From NCBI GenBank assembly GCA_944350385.1, contig CALVOV010000003.1, positions 1-64,000 of the forward strand: a stretch of 64,000 nucleotides of DNA, in the 5' to 3' direction. Source of the stretch: an uncultured Bacilli bacterium. GTDB taxonomy: Bacteria > Bacillota_I > Bacilli_A > RF39 > UBA660. The translations under genes and the position numbers were made by a program. The notes under the pieces are model-generated. The model was given only the letters and a program-made list of their open reading frames with translations, did not search any database and was not told the DNA's origin. Positions 49,977 through 58,063 of this stretch are shown here, piece after piece (positions within the stretch are counted from its first letter, which is position 1; the number at the start of each line of letters is the position of its first letter).

Positions 49977-50237
49977 TTAAAAATGATTGACAGTTAAATA
50001 GGCACAAAAAAAGCCAAAAATAAAAAAGATTAACATATAATAATTTAAATATAGATAATTAATTTTATAAAATACATAAATAAAAACAATTAAAAATATA
50101 AAATTATATAAAAAATCTGTTAACAATTTAAATTTATGATTTCTTAAAAATTTTTTATAATATTTAAATAGCCAACAAAAAGCAAACCCAAATACAAATG
50201 ACACAAGAATAACGATAAATTGTATTTCTAAACTCAT
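49977..50237 (-). CDS. yabQ: YabQ-like spore cortex membrane protein
   Basis: 86 residues, almost entirely hydrophobic with three probable membrane segments and FKYYKKFLRNHKFKLLTDFLYN between them, the YabQ pattern. Needed for cortex formation in Bacillus spores. Overlaps yabP by one base (TAATG). The C-terminal part is shorter than in Bacillus. Assignment rests on layout and the yabP-yabQ-divIC order. Confidence 0.8.
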   Translation of the reverse strand: MSLEIQFIVILVSFVFGFAFCWLFKYYKKFLRNHKFKLLTDFLYNFIFLIVFIYVFYKINYLYLNYYMLIFFIFGFFCAYLTVNHF

Positions 50238-50530
50238 TATCTGAATAACCTATTAAAAATACTTTCTTCTTTTTCTTTTTTATTACCATCTCCAGCATAA
50301 ACAATACTATTAACTAAACCTTTAATAGAAACATTGCCTTGAATAGTATCTAATTTCAATAGTTCTAAGCCTTCCCCTTTTACTATCATAAATCCTTGTA
50401 TAGTTTCAATAATAAATTGTTTATTATCAAAATTATCTATTTTTTTAACACCAGAAATAACTAAATTTTTTCTTTCTAATAATTGAATACTATGATTATA
50501 ACTATTTATAGAATTATCTTGTTTATCCAT
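50237..50530 (-). CDS. yabP: YabP/YqfC-family sporulation protein
   Basis: 97 residues with the YabP core HSIQLLERKNLVISGVKKIDNF and LDTIQGNVSIKGLVNSIVY. In Bacillus, yabP is expressed in the mother cell and participates in cortex assembly. AGGAGGAAAA precedes the ATG. Confidence 0.9.
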   Translation of the reverse strand: MDKQDNSINSYNHSIQLLERKNLVISGVKKIDNFDNKQFIIETIQGFMIVKGEGLELLKLDTIQGNVSIKGLVNSIVYAGDGNKKEKEESIFNRLFR

Positions 50531-50573
50531 ATTTTCCTCCTACTAAAATATATGCAAGAAAAATACAAATATG

Positions 50574-50596
50574 AAAAAAAGATGCTTTTAAGCATC
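50574..50596 (-). terminator. Intrinsic terminator of spoVG
   Basis: GATGCTT-AA-AAGCATC plus seven T on the minus strand. The spoVG TAA is inside the stem-loop. Confidence 0.9.
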
Positions 50597-50872
50597 TTCC
50601 TCATTTTCACTAGCTTCTGGAGCATTCTTATAAGCTTCTAAAATAGCATCTTCAAACATAGAACGAACTTCTGGATTAATTGGATGAGCAATATCACGAT
50701 AAGTACCAGTAGCTGTTTTTCTACTAGGCATTGCTATAAATAAACCATTATCTCCTTCTATAATACGAATATCATGAACCGCAAAACTTTCATCAATTAA
50801 AACTGATGCAATTCCTTTCATTCGAGAACCTTCTTTTTCAATTTTTCGTACATTAACTGATGTGATTTTCAT
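50588..50872 (-). CDS. spoVG: SpoVG nucleic-acid-binding regulator
   Basis: 94 residues; family core KGIASVLIDESFAVHDIRI and GLFIAMPSRKTATGTYRDIAHPIN. In Firmicutes it affects septation, cortex and virulence or wall traits by binding DNA and RNA. GGGAGG precedes the ATG. Leader contains a hairpin AAAGTAT...ATACTTT (about 50889-50916). I see a sigma-A-like promoter and no clear sigma-H box. Confidence 0.96.
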   Translation of the reverse strand: MKITSVNVRKIEKEGSRMKGIASVLIDESFAVHDIRIIEGDNGLFIAMPSRKTATGTYRDIAHPINPEVRSMFEDAILEAYKNAPEASENEEDA

Positions 50873-50924
50873 GTAAATATCCTCCCTTTAAAGTATCAAA
50901 ATGTATGAAATACTTTACAATTTA

Positions 50925-50953
50925 ATTTTAATATAACAATATAGAAATTGCAA
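50925..50953 (-). promoter_or_regulatory. Promoter of spoVG
   Basis: TTGCAA (50948-50953), 17-base spacer, TAAAAT (50925-50930), right after the veg gene. Confidence 0.55.
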
Positions 50954-50959
50954 CAATTT

Positions 50960-51190
50960 TTAAAGATTGGAAAAATCAACATCTAAAATTTCAAGATTCT
51001 TAGTTAAAAGATCACTATAAGAGAAAGATTTAATAGAATATTCATCTACTAATATAGTAAACACTGCATTATAAGTATTATTAATTATTCCTTCAAATTC
51101 TTCAATTTGATTTCTGGAACCATTAAATCTAAATTTATGTTTTATACCAACATTATTTTTAACTTTATTTTTGATTTTTTCGATCATCAT
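50960..51190 (-). CDS. veg: Veg protein
   Basis: 76 residues, Veg family (DUF1021): GIKHKFRFNGSRNQIEEFEG and AVFTILVDEYSIKSFSYSDLL. In Bacillus Veg influences biofilm matrix expression. Overlaps yabG by ATGA-type arrangement, start ATG 51190 or 51187. Order ksgA-yabG-veg is that of Bacillus. Confidence 0.9.
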   Translation of the reverse strand: MMIEKIKNKVKNNVGIKHKFRFNGSRNQIEEFEGIINNTYNAVFTILVDEYSIKSFSYSDLLTKNLEILDVDFSNL

Positions 51191-51948
51191 CTTGGAAACC
51201 CCACATACATAGTACCATTTGTAATAATTCCACCAATGCCATCACTACCAAACTTAGTTTTATTAATTAATTTTAATAAATCAATACTTTTATTTTTATC
51301 AGAAAAAGCTAATGAGACTGCTAGAACTGCTGGATCTAAAGCGTGAATATTAATTCTTTTGGGACTAGAAGCAAAATTGGCTCCAGCTTTTATTAGATCT
51401 TCATAATCAGACTGACAAGCTCCAGCAATGATGATTAATTTATCTTGATTTTTTTCATATCTTCTTGCCTCCTTAACTGCATCTATATAATTTAAGGAAT
51501 TTTGGTATTCTCTATCTTTACCAAAAATAGCATCATGACCAGTTAAAACTAAAATATCAGGATGAAATTTTTCAAGTAAATCTTTTATTTTAGTACTCAT
51601 CTCAGGTTCTGGAATATAAATACCATTAGCTTTAACACTCATTTTTTTATAAAAAATCATACATCTATCAAGATAATCTTCATCACCATCGATATGTAAA
51701 ATTGTACCAGGTAAATAAAAAAATTCATTTCTATTTAATCCTATATCAGAAAAGTTTTCATTTATTATTTCATCATCATTAATCTCTACTTTTGAAGATA
51801 AAACTAAATCTGATATTTCAGCATCGGCAAATAAACGTACATTAACACCTTTTAAATAAGCAGTATTATTTTCTATATTAACGATTTTAAAAACAATATC
51901 ATTGTTATGTGAAGTTCTAGAAACGAAATCACCTATTTTAAAATTCAT
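51187..51948 (-). CDS. yabG: YabG sporulation-specific protease
   Basis: 253 residues, slightly short for YabG (~290). N-terminal KOW-like part (NFKIGDFVSRTSHNNDIVFKI) and the YabG core YLPGTILHIDGDEDYLDRCM, ILVLTGHDAIFGKD, IAGACQSDYEDLI and GGIITNGTMYVGFP. In spore formers YabG processes coat proteins. GGAGATGATG precedes the ATG. Strong indication of a sporulation programme. Confidence 0.93.
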   Translation of the reverse strand: MNFKIGDFVSRTSHNNDIVFKIVNIENNTAYLKGVNVRLFADAEISDLVLSSKVEINDDEIINENFSDIGLNRNEFFYLPGTILHIDGDEDYLDRCMIFYKKMSVKANGIYIPEPEMSTKIKDLLEKFHPDILVLTGHDAIFGKDREYQNSLNYIDAVKEARRYEKNQDKLIIIAGACQSDYEDLIKAGANFASSPKRINIHALDPAVLAVSLAFSDKNKSIDLLKLINKTKFGSDGIGGIITNGTMYVGFPR

Positions 51949-51987
51949 TTCATCATCTCCAATATGTTATATGCAAAAAAAAAGAAA

Positions 51988-52788
51988 TTATTCACTGATA
52001 CTATTTGCTATATCAATAAAAATTTCTAATTTTAATTGTTCAGCTCTTACATTTAAACCCAAACCATACTTACTTAATACTTCAGATATTTTATTCAAAT
52101 CATATGATTTTAAATTGTTTTTTAAATTTTTTCTTTTAAATTGAAAACTATCTTTTAAAAGTTTCTGAAAATTATCAAAATTTTTCAAAATCAACTTATT
52201 TTCCTTCTCACTGAAAGAGACAATAACACTATCAACTTTTGGTTCAGGTACAAATTGTTTTCTAGAAACAAAGAATTCTTTTTTAACTTTAAAAAAATAA
52301 TTTAACAACACAGTAATTGAACCATATTCTCGATTGCCAGGAGAAGTAGAAAATCTATCTCCAACCTCTTTTTGAACCATCATAATTATTTTTTTAAATT
52401 TTAATTTAGAATTAATCAACTTCATCAAAATAGGAGTAGTTATATAATATGGCACATTACTAACAAAAAATAATTTTTCATAAGTATACTTAGAAAGATC
52501 AGCAGATAAATTAGCTTCTAAAAAATCCTTAAAATAGATATCGACATTATTACAACCTATTAAACGCTTATTTAATTCTTCCTTTAAATCACAATCAATC
52601 TCATAAGCTACAACTTGCTTAGCTCTAATAGATAATTCTCTAGTCATAATAGCTCCACCTGGACCTACCTCAATGACAAGTGAATTTTTATCAAGAGAAG
52701 CACAATCTACTATTTTTTTCACTATATTAGAATCTTTTAAAAAATTTTGACCATACTTTTTTTTGAACTTTACATCATATTTTTCCAT
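51988..52788 (-). CDS. rsmA: 16S rRNA dimethyladenosine transferase
   Basis: Dimethylates A1518/A1519 of 16S rRNA (also called ksgA). 266 residues: KKYGQNFLKDSNIV, SAM motif VIEVGPGGAIMTREL, FVSNVPYYITTPI (NPPY-like NVPYY) and REYGSITVLLNYF. ATG 52788 after GCGGTGA; an upstream GTG is weaker. Followed by yabG. Confidence 0.95.
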   Translation of the reverse strand: MEKYDVKFKKKYGQNFLKDSNIVKKIVDCASLDKNSLVIEVGPGGAIMTRELSIRAKQVVAYEIDCDLKEELNKRLIGCNNVDIYFKDFLEANLSADLSKYTYEKLFFVSNVPYYITTPILMKLINSKLKFKKIIMMVQKEVGDRFSTSPGNREYGSITVLLNYFFKVKKEFFVSRKQFVPEPKVDSVIVSFSEKENKLILKNFDNFQKLLKDSFQFKRKNLKNNLKSYDLNKISEVLSKYGLGLNVRAEQLKLEIFIDIANSISE

Positions 52789-52834
52789 GTATTTCACCGC
52801 TCAAAATTATATCATAGAAAAAGAAAAGTTCCAA

Positions 52835-53440
52835 CTATACATCTTTCCTTTCTTTTTTATTCATTACATTTATATAAATAATCATAGCAATCGGAAATAT
52901 TATAAAAGAAAAGAAACCAATTGGACTAGCAATGAAATCTTTAACGTATCCTAATTTAGGTAACTTTAATACTACTTTACCATAAATATTTCTTTGTTCA
53001 ACAACAGCTAAATCTTCTATTTGATTATTATCACCCTTTGTCCTATAAACTAAATCTCCAGAGGAAATCACTTGAGTCCCAACAACTCTATGAGTTACAG
53101 TCAATCCATCATATCTAGAATCAGTTGATTTAAAAGTTATAATATCTCCTACTGATAAATCTGATTCATTTACTCTTTTAACTAAAACAGCATCATTTAC
53201 CTTTATAGTAGGAACCATACTAGGAGTTACTATAATGTACCCACCAATTAAAGGAACAACCTTATTGCCATTTTTTAAATTATAATAACTATCACCTACA
53301 ACAACAAATGTCATTATTAAAATCAAAAGTATAAAAGAAAATAGAGCAATAAACAAAGCTTTAATAAAAAAATGCAATAAATAACTAATTGTATCTTTTG
53401 TTGAATAATTAATGTCTGTCTTTAAAACTTGAACTTGCAT
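52835..53440 (-). CDS. Signal peptidase I, SipW (ER) type
   Basis: 201 residues with membrane helices at both ends (about 22-50 and 172-193). S26 peptidase blocks: YIIVTPSMVPTIKVNDAVLVKR (catalytic Ser in PSM), VTHRVVG (the His that replaces the usual Lys in the SipW/ER class) and TKGDNNQIED. SipW enzymes mature a restricted set of secreted proteins such as TasA. Two secreted-protein genes lie immediately upstream (53528-54715). GGGTGAT precedes the ATG. Confidence 0.88.
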   Translation of the reverse strand: MQVQVLKTDINYSTKDTISYLLHFFIKALFIALFSFILLILIMTFVVVGDSYYNLKNGNKVVPLIGGYIIVTPSMVPTIKVNDAVLVKRVNESDLSVGDIITFKSTDSRYDGLTVTHRVVGTQVISSGDLVYRTKGDNNQIEDLAVVEQRNIYGKVVLKLPKLGYVKDFIASPIGFFSFIIFPIAMIIYINVMNKKERKDV

Positions 53441-53514
53441 TTTATCACCCTATTTTAATTATAATACTACAAAAATAAATTTACATTATTTTTTTTAATT
53501 TGTTATTTAATAGA

Positions 53515-53539
53515 CAAAAAAAGACATCTATGATGCCTT
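53515..53539 (-). terminator. Intrinsic terminator between the secreted-protein gene and sipW-like gene
   Basis: AAGGCATC-ATA-GATGTCTT with seven T; one G-T pair. The upstream gene's TAG is in the loop. Confidence 0.75.
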
Positions 53540-54133
53540 TCCATTAACTTCTACTTTCAATGAAATAATATCTGTAGGCTGTATAACATATTGACTTCCA
53601 TAATCAACCCAAGCCCTTAATCTATAATTATCGCTTACTGATTTTCTTAAACTATTTGAATATAAAACCATTGAACCTTTTTTTGTCCCTAAACTGGAAT
53701 TTTTTGTACTTAGCTTTATAAAATCAGGATCAAAAACAGAAGAAAAACTTCCACTATTCAACTTTTCTAAATAAACTTTAATATAATCAATAGGTACAGT
53801 ATTTTTATCATCAGGTACGACAGATATTTCATAATCAACTCTTGATGCTTCCTCTAAATCAATAGAAACACTAAAATCAAAATATTTGTCAATACTATTT
53901 TGTGCAATACCATATTGATCATTCAATGCTATCAAATTTGTAAGAGTAAGTACATTTTCTTCATCAGTGTAAGTAAAGTTAATATCCGCTCCAGATAATT
54001 CTCTACTCTCCACTTTTTGTGGAGCACTAAAATAAAGATATAAAACTACAGTTACTAAAGATATAAAAATTAAACTTAAAACAATAATACCAATCCAAAA
54101 CCCCTTAGATATTTTATTATTCTCTTCTTTCAT
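53528..54133 (-). CDS. Secreted protein, candidate SipW substrate (TasA/camelysin-like layout)
   Basis: 201 residues: short polar N-terminus, hydrophobic helix (about 12-34, ending FSAPQ) and a beta-rich outer domain with FDFSVSIDLEEASRVDYEISV and YRLRAWVDYGSQYV near the C-terminus. The phrase pattern (beta-strands, xYxIxxVPxD, RxWV at the end) is shared with its neighbour at 54140-54715, so the two are related. I infer a TasA-type secreted or filament protein from the SipW neighbour; direct homology to TasA is not demonstrated. The only ribosome site, GGAGG, is 14 bases upstream inside the previous gene, so coupling is likely. Confidence 0.6.
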   Translation of the reverse strand: MKEENNKISKGFWIGIIVLSLIFISLVTVVLYLYFSAPQKVESRELSGADINFTYTDEENVLTLTNLIALNDQYGIAQNSIDKYFDFSVSIDLEEASRVDYEISVVPDDKNTVPIDYIKVYLEKLNSGSFSSVFDPDFIKLSTKNSSLGTKKGSMVLYSNSLRKSVSDNYRLRAWVDYGSQYVIQPTDIISLKVEVNGKAS

Positions 54134-54139
54134 AATATT

Positions 54140-54715
54140 TTATTTTGCCTCCGCATATATTTTCATTCCAAAACTATTAGTATCAACTCCAACAGCATAA
54201 GCATCTCCTACCCACACCCTTAATATAAATTTTTGAGTTTCTCCGCTTTTTATATATCCATAATAAAGTCTTTTACTAGTAGGATTTAAAGAAGAAACCT
54301 TTAAATTATAAAATGTTGGAACAGCAAGATTATCAAATCCACTTAATGGTTTGTTATTTTCATCTGTTAAATACATTTTTATGTAATTAGAATGAATTGT
54401 ATTATCATAATCTAAATCACTAGCATAAATTTCATAATAAGTATCTTTATCAGAATTAGATTTAACTTCAAAATTATAATAAGCCTGAACATTTGAATTT
54501 TCATTACTATCAGTAATGCTTTTACCAATATCATCTATCATAGGAAAATTATCTTGAATTATTATAGTGTTTTCCTTATTAGATACTAAAGAAATTTCAT
54601 TACTATTTGAAGTACTATTGTGAAAAAATCTAGGATAGAAAATTACTAATAAAAATATAAATACAATAAATAAAACAATAATTAATAAATTTCTAATTAT
54701 TTCACCTTTTACCAT
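54140..54715 (-). CDS. Secreted protein, second candidate SipW substrate
   Basis: 191 residues: N-terminal hydrophobic helix (about 7-29), then a beta-rich domain: VQAYYNFEVKSNSDKDTYYEIYASDLDY split by turns, IKMYLTDENNKPLSGFD, RLYYGYIKSGETQKFILRVWVG and a C-terminal FGMKIYAEAK. It resembles the 53528-54133 product in order of motifs (membrane helix, Y-E-I-x-A/V, IKxYL, L-R-x-WV). GGGGTG precedes the ATG by 8 bases. Function inferred as extracellular structural protein or its minor partner. Confidence 0.6.
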   Translation of the reverse strand: MVKGEIIRNLLIIVLFIVFIFLLVIFYPRFFHNSTSNSNEISLVSNKENTIIIQDNFPMIDDIGKSITDSNENSNVQAYYNFEVKSNSDKDTYYEIYASDLDYDNTIHSNYIKMYLTDENNKPLSGFDNLAVPTFYNLKVSSLNPTSKRLYYGYIKSGETQKFILRVWVGDAYAVGVDTNSFGMKIYAEAK

Positions 54716-54772
54716 ATTATATACACCCCTTATCTTTGTATATAAACCTCCTATTGTAATTAAAGTTTAGCA

Positions 54773-55531
54773 TCAATTATTATTCAAGTCAAATAATTTA
54801 GAAGCATTATAACTAGTAACTTCTGAAACTTTATTTATACCTATATTTAAAATTTCAGATATTTTTTCAGCAATTATTGGAATATTCTTAGAACTATTCT
54901 TACTACCACGTAAAGGTACTGGGGCCAAATATGGACTATCTGTTTCTAATAAAATATGTTCTATTCCTATTTCCTCAACTACTTTATATAAATTACTATT
55001 TTTAAATGTAACAACTCCACCAATTCCTAAATAATATCCCATTTTAACATAAACTTTTGCTGTCTCAACACTACCACTAAAACAATGAATGTCACCAATT
55101 AAAGAATATTTTTTTAAAATATTTATAGTGTCCTCTGTTGCATCACGAGAATGAATTACTATAGGCATTTTGTATTTTTCTGCAATTTTTAATTGTGCTT
55201 CAAATAAAGATATTTGTAATTTTTTATCTTCTTTTCCATAATGATAATCTAATCCTATTTCACCTATTCCAACTACCTTATCACTGCTCAAAAAATTTTC
55301 TAAATATTTTAAATCTTCCAAACTAGTTTTACTAGCTTCACTAGGATGATAACCGATAGTAACAAAGACATCATCATATTTATTAGACAAATCAACAGAT
55401 TCTTTTATTGTCTCTTTAGTACAACCTGAAATGATAATCTTTGATATACCTGCTGATCGATTTTCTTTAATAACTTTATCTATATCATCGTAGTCCTCTA
55501 TAGACAGATGGCAATGTGTATCAATAAACAT
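54773..55531 (-). CDS. tatD: TatD-family metal-dependent DNase/hydrolase
   Basis: 252 residues (YabD in Bacillus). FIDTHCHLSIEDYDD with metal His, IGEIGLDYH, IVIHSRDATEDT, DIHCFSGS and LLETDSPYLAPVPLRG, all family blocks. Ribosome site AGGAGG directly follows the T-run of the metG terminator. Located downstream of metG as in Bacillus. Confidence 0.95.
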   Translation of the reverse strand: MFIDTHCHLSIEDYDDIDKVIKENRSAGISKIIISGCTKETIKESVDLSNKYDDVFVTIGYHPSEASKTSLEDLKYLENFLSSDKVVGIGEIGLDYHYGKEDKKLQISLFEAQLKIAEKYKMPIVIHSRDATEDTINILKKYSLIGDIHCFSGSVETAKVYVKMGYYLGIGGVVTFKNSNLYKVVEEIGIEHILLETDSPYLAPVPLRGSKNSSKNIPIIAEKISEILNIGINKVSEVTSYNASKLFDLNNN

Positions 55532-55541
55532 AATTCCTCCT

Positions 55542-55570
55542 AAAAAGAAAATCTATAACTATAGATTTTC
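55542..55570 (-). terminator. Intrinsic terminator between metG and tatD
   Basis: GAAAATCTATA-GT-TATAGATTTTC and a T-run. The metG TAG is at the loop, and the T-run abuts the AGGAGG of tatD. Confidence 0.8.
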
Positions 55571-57082
55571 AGTTTCAATTCTCTTAAATAAAGGTTCGGA
55601 TTTATTCAAATTATATGTATTATTAGAAATAAAGTTAAAATCTGATTTATTATTATTAATTTGTGAAGCTATTCTTTTTGAAGTTGTTGGAATAAATGGC
55701 CATAATAAATTTCCACATACTCTAATAGACTCTAATAAATTATACAATACTGTTTCTAAACGCTCTTTCTTTTCTTCATCTTTTGCTAAAATCCAAGGAG
55801 TAGTATCATCAATATATTTATTAGATAAACGTAAAACTTTAAATATTTCATCAAAAGCATCAGCTATTTGTAAATTTTCAAATTTTTCTGAAAGCTTAGA
55901 ATATAATGCATTAATGCTTTCAATAAAAGCAGAGTCTACCTCTCCAGCAACATTTTTATTTTCAATTTTTCCATCAAAATACTTATTTCCCATTGAAATA
56001 GTTCTTTGTACTAAATTTCCTAAATTATTAGCTAAATCAGAATTTACCTTTTCAATTAATTGTGGTCTAGTAATACTTCCATCATTAGTTTGACTCATCT
56101 CATGTAATAAATAATATCTAACAGCATCAACACCAAATTCTGAAACTAAATCATCTGCATATATAACATTTCCTTTTGATTTACTCATTTTATCATTACC
56201 TGATAAAAGCCAAGGATGCCCAAAGATTTTTTTTGGTAACTCTAAACCTAAACTCCATAAGAAACAAGGCCAATAAATAGAATGAAATCTAACAATATCT
56301 TTTCCGATTACATGTAAATCTGCAGGCCATAATTTTTTAAATTGTTCAGTACTACCATCAGGATCATAGCCTATCTTAGTAATATAATTAGTTAAAGCAT
56401 CTAGCCAAACATAAACAACATGCTTAGGATCAAAATCTACAGGAATACCCCAAGAAAAAGATGTCCTAGAAACGCATAAATCTTGTACACCAGGCGCAAT
56501 AAAGTTATTATACATTTCATTAACTCTTGACTCCGGTTTTAAAAATTCAGAATGGTTTTTGAACAAATCTTCCAATTTTTTCTGATAATTACTCAATTTA
56601 AAGAAATAAGCCTCTTCTTTTTGTTCTTGAACTTTTCTTCCACAATCAGGACAATTACCATCAACTAATTGTGATTCAGTCCAAAATGACTCACAAGGAG
56701 TACAATATAATCCTCTATATTCTCCTTTATAAATATCACCTTTTTCATACATTTTTTTAAATATCTTTTGAACAATTCTTTCATGGTCAGAATCAGTAGT
56801 TCTAATAAAATTATCATAATCTACATCTAGTAAATCATACATCCTTTTTACCTCTGCAGATATTTCATCTACATATTCCTTTGGAGTTAATTCTTTAGCT
56901 TCAGCTTTTTCCTGAATCTTTAATCCATGTTCATCTGTACCTGTTTGAAAATAAACATCATAACCTTGTAATTTTTTGAATCTAGCAATTGCATCAGCTA
57001 CTACCGCATCATAAGTATTTCCAATATGAGGTTTTCCTGATGTATATGCAATTGCTGTTGTAATATAATATTTTTCCTTCAT
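55559..57082 (-). CDS. metG: Methionyl-tRNA synthetase
   Basis: 507 residues, class I. TAIAYTSGKPHIGNTYDAV (HIGH), zinc knuckle CTPCESFWTESQLVDGNCPDC in two halves, WLDALTNYITKIGY and KMSKSKGNV. Lacks the C-terminal tRNA-binding (Trbp111) domain of longer forms. AGGAGGGA precedes the ATG. Controlled by the T-box leader at 57083-57322. Confidence 0.97.
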   Translation of the reverse strand: MKEKYYITTAIAYTSGKPHIGNTYDAVVADAIARFKKLQGYDVYFQTGTDEHGLKIQEKAEAKELTPKEYVDEISAEVKRMYDLLDVDYDNFIRTTDSDHERIVQKIFKKMYEKGDIYKGEYRGLYCTPCESFWTESQLVDGNCPDCGRKVQEQKEEAYFFKLSNYQKKLEDLFKNHSEFLKPESRVNEMYNNFIAPGVQDLCVSRTSFSWGIPVDFDPKHVVYVWLDALTNYITKIGYDPDGSTEQFKKLWPADLHVIGKDIVRFHSIYWPCFLWSLGLELPKKIFGHPWLLSGNDKMSKSKGNVIYADDLVSEFGVDAVRYYLLHEMSQTNDGSITRPQLIEKVNSDLANNLGNLVQRTISMGNKYFDGKIENKNVAGEVDSAFIESINALYSKLSEKFENLQIADAFDEIFKVLRLSNKYIDDTTPWILAKDEEKKERLETVLYNLLESIRVCGNLLWPFIPTTSKRIASQINNNKSDFNFISNNTYNLNKSEPLFKRIETENL

Positions 57083-57322
57083 TAATATCCCTCCTAAAAA
57101 AAAATATTATGACATAAGGACGATTCTATCGCGGTACCACCTTATTTCATAATATTTACTATTATACACTCAAATAGTTAACGCCTAACTACGTCTTAGC
57201 CTACATATCGACTAAGAAGTTCAGAAGCCATACTATAATTAAAAATCATTACTTATTTCCACCAACCTAAGTTCTCTATAAACTTTTTTTAATTAAGCTC
57301 TTCCTCATAACTTTTAAAAGAT
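57083..57322 (-). promoter_or_regulatory. T-box riboswitch leader of metG
   Basis: T-box TAAGGTGGTACCGCG at 57131-57145. Terminator alternative: AATATTATGA...TAAGG pairs with CCTTA...TCATAATATT and nine T (about 57095-57156). The distal Stem I block GGTTGGTGGAAA is visible. Several ATG triplets could be the methionine specifier; I could not choose between them. Confidence 0.92.
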
Positions 57323-57328
57323 AATTGT

Positions 57329-57357
57329 ACTTTATCATAAAAAAGTAATTTTAGCAA
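57329..57357 (-). promoter_or_regulatory. Promoter of the metG T-box leader
   Basis: TTGCTA (57352-57357), 17-base spacer, TAAAGT (57329-57334), immediately after the stop of the 57363-58022 gene. Confidence 0.5.
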
Positions 57358-57362
57358 GTTTT

Positions 57363-58022
57363 TTAAATATTATCTTTAAATAACCTAGAATTTTCCAAAG
57401 TAAATAAATATCTTTCAGTTTGTTCTTTAACTAAACTAATTAGTGTCATATCTTTAATCAATATCTTTATATCAATATTTTCCATCAATTGTCTTTCGTA
57501 AGTAATATTTACAAATTTAGTCATATCTTGAGTTAATTTATTTTTTATATCTTCACTTATATTAGCTAAAAACACACTATTGATATTATTCAAAAACTTA
57601 TTAGATGCATTGTTATATTGTTCTTTTATTATAGCTTTAATTTTTTTATTAATAACATTAAAATCTTTTTTTAATATTTTTATTATAGCTTCATTTTTTT
57701 CAAAAGAACTAATTAAAACAACTAAATTATCGATTCTTAATCTTTTAACTTTTTTAACACATTTGATTAAATTACTTCTATACTCATCTACTAAAAAAGT
57801 TAAACTTTCAGTATTCAAAACTATATGGTTTTTCTTAGCCAATGTTAAAAATCTCATTTTAATTGAATCCATAGAATCTAATGGTGGCTTTTTTAATAAA
57901 GACATAATATCTTCATCACATAAAACACTGGTATTATTATTTATATTATCAATAATGGCATGTTTATATGTTTGGTAGTGTTGTTGTTTAAGTTTTTTTA
58001 ATGTATCTTCATTATCTTCCAT
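57363..58022 (-). CDS. Unrecognised helical cytoplasmic protein
   Basis: 219 residues, Lys/Asn/Ile-rich, predicted mostly helical with no membrane segment or signal peptide. I see no known motif. It lies between mfd and metG where Bacillus carries spoVT or abrB-type regulators, but shows no AbrB-like beta swapped-hairpin pattern. TAGGAG precedes the ATG. Could be a structural or adaptor protein; function unknown. Confidence 0.6.
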   Translation of the reverse strand: MEDNEDTLKKLKQQHYQTYKHAIIDNINNNTSVLCDEDIMSLLKKPPLDSMDSIKMRFLTLAKKNHIVLNTESLTFLVDEYRSNLIKCVKKVKRLRIDNLVVLISSFEKNEAIIKILKKDFNVINKKIKAIIKEQYNNASNKFLNNINSVFLANISEDIKNKLTQDMTKFVNITYERQLMENIDIKILIKDMTLISLVKEQTERYLFTLENSRLFKDNI

Positions 58023-58063
58023 ATTTAACTCCTAGTATATTAAATTTAACTATTTATAATAAT

